Source of the DNA: Comamonadaceae bacterium
GTDB lineage: Bacteria; Pseudomonadota; Gammaproteobacteria; Burkholderiales; Burkholderiaceae_C
DNA: 9,853 nt
Assembly: GCA_947466165.1 (NCBI GenBank)
Contig: CANIDW010000030.1
Coordinates: forward strand, 1-9,853
Reading direction: 5' to 3'
The position numbers were made by a program, and so were the translations under genes. Every line of letters begins with the position of its first letter. The first letter of the stretch is position 1. This document shows positions 7,803 through 9,853 of this stretch, piece after piece. Under the pieces are notes generated by a model, which did no database searches, had not been told where the DNA came from, and saw only the letters and a program-made list of their open reading frames with translations.

Positions 7803-8088
7803 TCTAAGCGTTAATACGAGTGTATGTGCGCACCGACGCCAGTTTGCTCGCGCTAACGATTTCCGCTACGCAGATGCAACGCTCCTTAGTACCAAAATGC
7901 GCAAGACCTGTGGGCTGGCGGACCATGGAGCCACTGTCGCAAGACAGTGGTGGCGTCAGCGACAGGCTCGTCGAGTTAGTTCGACTTGGAAACGATGAGC
8001 GGCCGTGCATCGGCAGCACCAAAGTACCGGCATAAGAGGCAAAGCGACTGCCCCAAGGCCTCAAAAAATGCTTCGTGAAAGAAGACTC
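7803..8088. other. Unusually long gap between the two enolase-superfamily genes, with a stable hairpin
   Basis: This 286-bp gap is much longer than the others in the cassette. Short frames cross it on both strands (for example plus 7820-8035, 71 codons from a GTG, and minus 8064-7804), but none has a good ribosome binding site or a family feature. It holds the palindrome GTGCGCAC (7826-7833), a strong hairpin (7931-7950) and a weaker one (GTCGA/TCGAC arms at 7970-7974 and 7982-7986). It may be a lost gene, a processing or leader region, or the promoter of the last gene. Confidence 0.5.
7931..7950 (+). repeat. Perfect 8-bp inverted repeat with GCAA loop
   Basis: CCACTGTC (7931-7938) and GACAGTGG (7943-7950) are exact reverse complements around GCAA, a GNRA-class tetraloop that stabilises RNA hairpins. 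The stem can extend by a G-U pair. No T-run follows, so it is not a standard intrinsic terminator. A role in mRNA stability or processing between the two enzyme genes is possible. Confidence 0.6.
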
Positions 8089-9186
8089 ATGAAAATTATC
8101 AAGCTAGAAACCTTTGCGATTCCACAAGTCGGCCTGGTCAAGATCACTTTGGAGGACGTATCCACCGGCTGGGGACAAATTGCCAGCTTCGAGGCAGCCG
8201 ATATAGTCGCCGAAATTATTCATCGTCAGATAGCGCCATGCCTTCTGGGCGTTGAATTTGAATCCATCCAAGCGGTTTTGCAAAAAATCACTGACAGGAC
8301 CATGAAGTTTCATGGTTCTCACATCAGCCGTGGCATGTCAGCTGTCGAAACCGCACTGATGGACGCGCTGGCCAAAGCGAACGGCCAACTAGTGACCGAG
8401 ATGATTGGGGGAAACACAACTCCGATTCCCGTATATGGCTCAAGCATGAGCAGAACCATCACCCCGGCCAAAGAGGGGGAGCGCCTGAAAAGACTCAAGG
8501 AGGAATTTGGGTACAAGGCGTTCAAGATCCGGGTGGGTAAGGATTGCGGCCACGACCAAGATGAATGGCCTGGCCGAACCGAGGAACTCATACCTTTGGT
8601 TCGACGCATGTTGGGATCGGAAACAGTCATCCATGCCGATGCAAACAGTTGCTATTCCCCGAAAAAGGCTATCGAGGTCGGCTCCATGCTGGAGGCTAAC
8701 GGCTACGGTCATTTTGAGGAGCCTTGCCCATTCTGGATGTTGGACTGGACCGGGGAAGTAGCTTCCAAACTCAATATACCTGTGGCGGGTGGAGAACAAG
8801 ACCACGCGCAGAGTACCTGGACCACCATGATCAGAGACCATGTGGTCGACATCGTTCAGCCAGATATTTGCTACTGTGGCGGCATCTCTGTCGCGCTAAA
8901 AATTGCGCAACTGGCCCATGAAAATGGACTGCTTTGCGTGCCGCATTGCGCCAATCATTCACTGGTCACAATTTTCACGATGCACCTTTGGAACGCGCTT
9001 CCCAACAAAGGCCCTTTCATGGAGTACTCCATAGAAGATCAGAGTATGTACGCTGGGATGTACCTCAACCCTCCAAGGCTCGAAGATGGAAAGCTACATT
9101 TTGTGTCCGAGGGGTATGGTTGGGGAGTTCAGATCAATCCGCAATGGCTCGATAAGGCCGTTCACCGCGCATCTTTCGCAAGCTAG
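8089..9186 (+). CDS. Mandelate racemase/muconate lactonizing-type enolase superfamily enzyme (second, divergent copy)
   Basis: A 365-residue enzyme of the same superfamily as its upstream neighbour but clearly not a recent duplicate: the two share motif order and little else. The base motif is Lys146-Ile-Arg148 (FKIRVG), a K-x-R type. Metal ligands are Asp183 (HADANS), Glu210 (HFEEP) and Glu236 (GGEQD). The dyad is Asp259 (QPDI) with His286 (VPHCA), and Glu312 (MEYS) completes the site. I chose ATG 8089, preceded by GAAAGAAG, because MKIIKLETF matches the usual family start. In-frame ATGs at 8068 and 8005 would add 7 or 28 residues without family character. It is the last gene of the cassette. 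A dehydratase acting on a different diastereomer, or an epimerase feeding the first enzyme, would both fit; the sequence does not decide. Confidence 0.93.
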   Translation: MKIIKLETFAIPQVGLVKITLEDVSTGWGQIASFEAADIVAEIIHRQIAPCLLGVEFESIQAVLQKITDRTMKFHGSHISRGMSAVETALMDALAKANGQLVTEMIGGNTTPIPVYGSSMSRTITPAKEGERLKRLKEEFGYKAFKIRVGKDCGHDQDEWPGRTEELIPLVRRMLGSETVIHADANSCYSPKKAIEVGSMLEANGYGHFEEPCPFWMLDWTGEVASKLNIPVAGGEQDHAQSTWTTMIRDHVVDIVQPDICYCGGISVALKIAQLAHENGLLCVPHCANHSLVTIFTMHLWNALPNKGPFMEYSIEDQSMYAGMYLNPPRLEDGKLHFVSEGYGWGVQINPQWLDKAVHRASFAS

Positions 9187-9478
9187 GGCCATGGTCAATG
9201 ATGTTGGCAGAGGGCAAGAATTTTACGGAGGGGTGTAGTACGCAGCTTGTCGATGGATCAAAGCTGCCAGACTGCCCTTGGGATAGTTGGAATGCTTATT
9301 CGTGAGTGCATGGCGATTTCTTCAGAAGAAACGCAACCAACTCGACCGGCGAACGGTTGGCACGCTAAGCTCGCACCAGAGTCTGGCTCTGCCCCAACTG
9401 AGGCACAGGCACCTGATGAACTGTAGCGCTGGCACACCTCGAATTGGGCGGCTTTGGCGTGTCTCTTAAACTCACTGC
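9187..9478. other. Gene-poor stretch after the catabolic cassette
   Basis: There is no convincing gene in these 292 bp. A plus frame ending at TAG 9424-9426 (possible ATGs 9253 and 9292, up to 57 codons) has a protein-like tail (SSEETQPTRPANGWHAKL) but no clear ribosome binding site or known family. A near-palindrome TTTCTTC-A-GAAGAAA (9317-9331) and a CAGAG/CTCTG dyad around 9379-9393 are visible. I see no hairpin followed by a T-run, so the terminator of the cassette is not identified. Confidence 0.5.
9317..9331. repeat. Odd-length palindrome TTTCTTC-A-GAAGAAA
   Basis: Two perfect 7-nt complementary arms flank a single central A. There is no room for an RNA loop, so a protein-binding dyad is more likely than a terminator. 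It lies about 150 bp upstream of the DUF3429 gene. Confidence 0.35.
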
Positions 9479-9853
9479 ATGAACATGCCTCTTGAAGACC
9501 CGCAGTCGAATGCTGCCACCAGCGAGCAATACCTGAAACCTTCAGCCGAAGCCTGGGCGCTCGGCTTTGCCGGCTTGCTTCCCTTTGTGCTGGGGGCGGC
9601 CGGAGTTTGGTTTTTCCCCTATGAGTGGTCTGACCTGGCCGCCACGGCCCTGCTCACTTATGCCGCTGTGATTGCGAGTTTTTTAGGCGGCATTCACTGG
9701 GGTATGGCCATGCGGCAGCAACGCGCGCCGCGCGGCTGGCTGATCTGGGGCGTCTTGCCCAGCTTGCTGGCCTGGGCCGGCTTGTTGCTCAACAGCGCCT
9801 GGGGCTTGCTGCTGATGGCAGCCAGTCTGATCCTCTGCTATGTGGTGGACGCC
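9479..9853 (+). CDS. DUF3429-type integral membrane protein (C-terminus cut by window edge)
   Basis: The frame is open for 125 codons to the end of the window. After a polar lead of about 25 residues come hydrophobic segments at about 26-46 (ALGFAGLLPFVLGAAGVWFF), 53-70, 88-104 and 106-122. The short motif SFLGGIHWGMAM (67-78) after the second segment is what I recognise from DUF3429 proteins, small inner-membrane proteins of unknown function common in proteobacteria. A second ATG two codons later (9485) is an equal candidate start; neither has a clear Shine-Dalgarno. Codon use is GC-rich again, like the left block and unlike the cassette. It is probably a resident chromosomal gene unrelated to the cassette. 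Confidence 0.82.
   Translation, partial: MNMPLEDPQSNAATSEQYLKPSAEAWALGFAGLLPFVLGAAGVWFFPYEWSDLAATALLTYAAVIASFLGGIHWGMAMRQQRAPRGWLIWGVLPSLLAWAGLLLNSAWGLLLMAASLILCYVVDA

Noticed and set aside
7820..8035. 71-codon plus frame between the enolase-superfamily genes as a small gene
   Set aside because: GTG start without a ribosome binding site, no family features, and competing frames of similar length on both strands.
1..9853. CRISPR array, insertion sequence or phage genes
   Set aside because: No regularly spaced repeats, no transposase, integrase or phage structural motifs, and no long terminal inverted repeats were seen on either strand.

Overview
The window looks like a chromosomal segment of a betaproteobacterium, most likely Burkholderiales and probably Comamonadaceae. 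This rests on the GC-rich codon use of the flanking genes, a Bug-type (TctC) solute receptor, and the family mix (Bcr/CflA transporter, miaA, YbbA/YbbP-like ABC pair, DUF3429 membrane protein). The genus cannot be fixed from the sequence alone.

Left block (1-4333, minus strand): a tightly packed gene string read right to left. It runs Bcr/CflA-family drug efflux transporter (4333-3068), miaA tRNA dimethylallyltransferase (3071-2061), YbbA/LolD-like ABC ATPase (2064-1420), then a large FtsX/YbbP-like ABC permease that starts at about 1439 and leaves the window at position 1. Two junctions are 4-nt ATGA stop/start overlaps and the third is an overlap of about 20 nt, so this looks like one translationally coupled operon.

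Junction (4334-4754): a gene-poor stretch holding what looks like the 3' end of a decayed plus-strand gene, a G-rich tract, and the leader of the next operon with a GGAATTCC palindrome.

Middle block (4755-9186, plus strand): a catabolic cassette with visibly more A/T-rich codon use than the flanks. It encodes an SDR dehydrogenase, an exported Bug-type substrate-binding protein, and two dissimilar enolase-superfamily enzymes of the mandelate racemase type. The simplest reading is uptake and catabolism of a sugar acid or similar hydroxy acid: the Bug protein captures it, one or both enolase-superfamily enzymes dehydrate or epimerise it, and the SDR oxidises a hydroxyl. No aldolase or hydrolase, no transcriptional regulator and no TctA/TctB membrane subunits lie in the window, so the pathway is incomplete here and the substrate is unknown.

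Right edge (9187-9853): about 290 bp without a convincing gene, then the first 125 codons of a DUF3429-type membrane protein with GC-rich codon use again. The cassette therefore looks like a catabolic islet set between ordinary chromosomal genes. I saw no transposase, integrase, CRISPR array, rRNA or complete tRNA.
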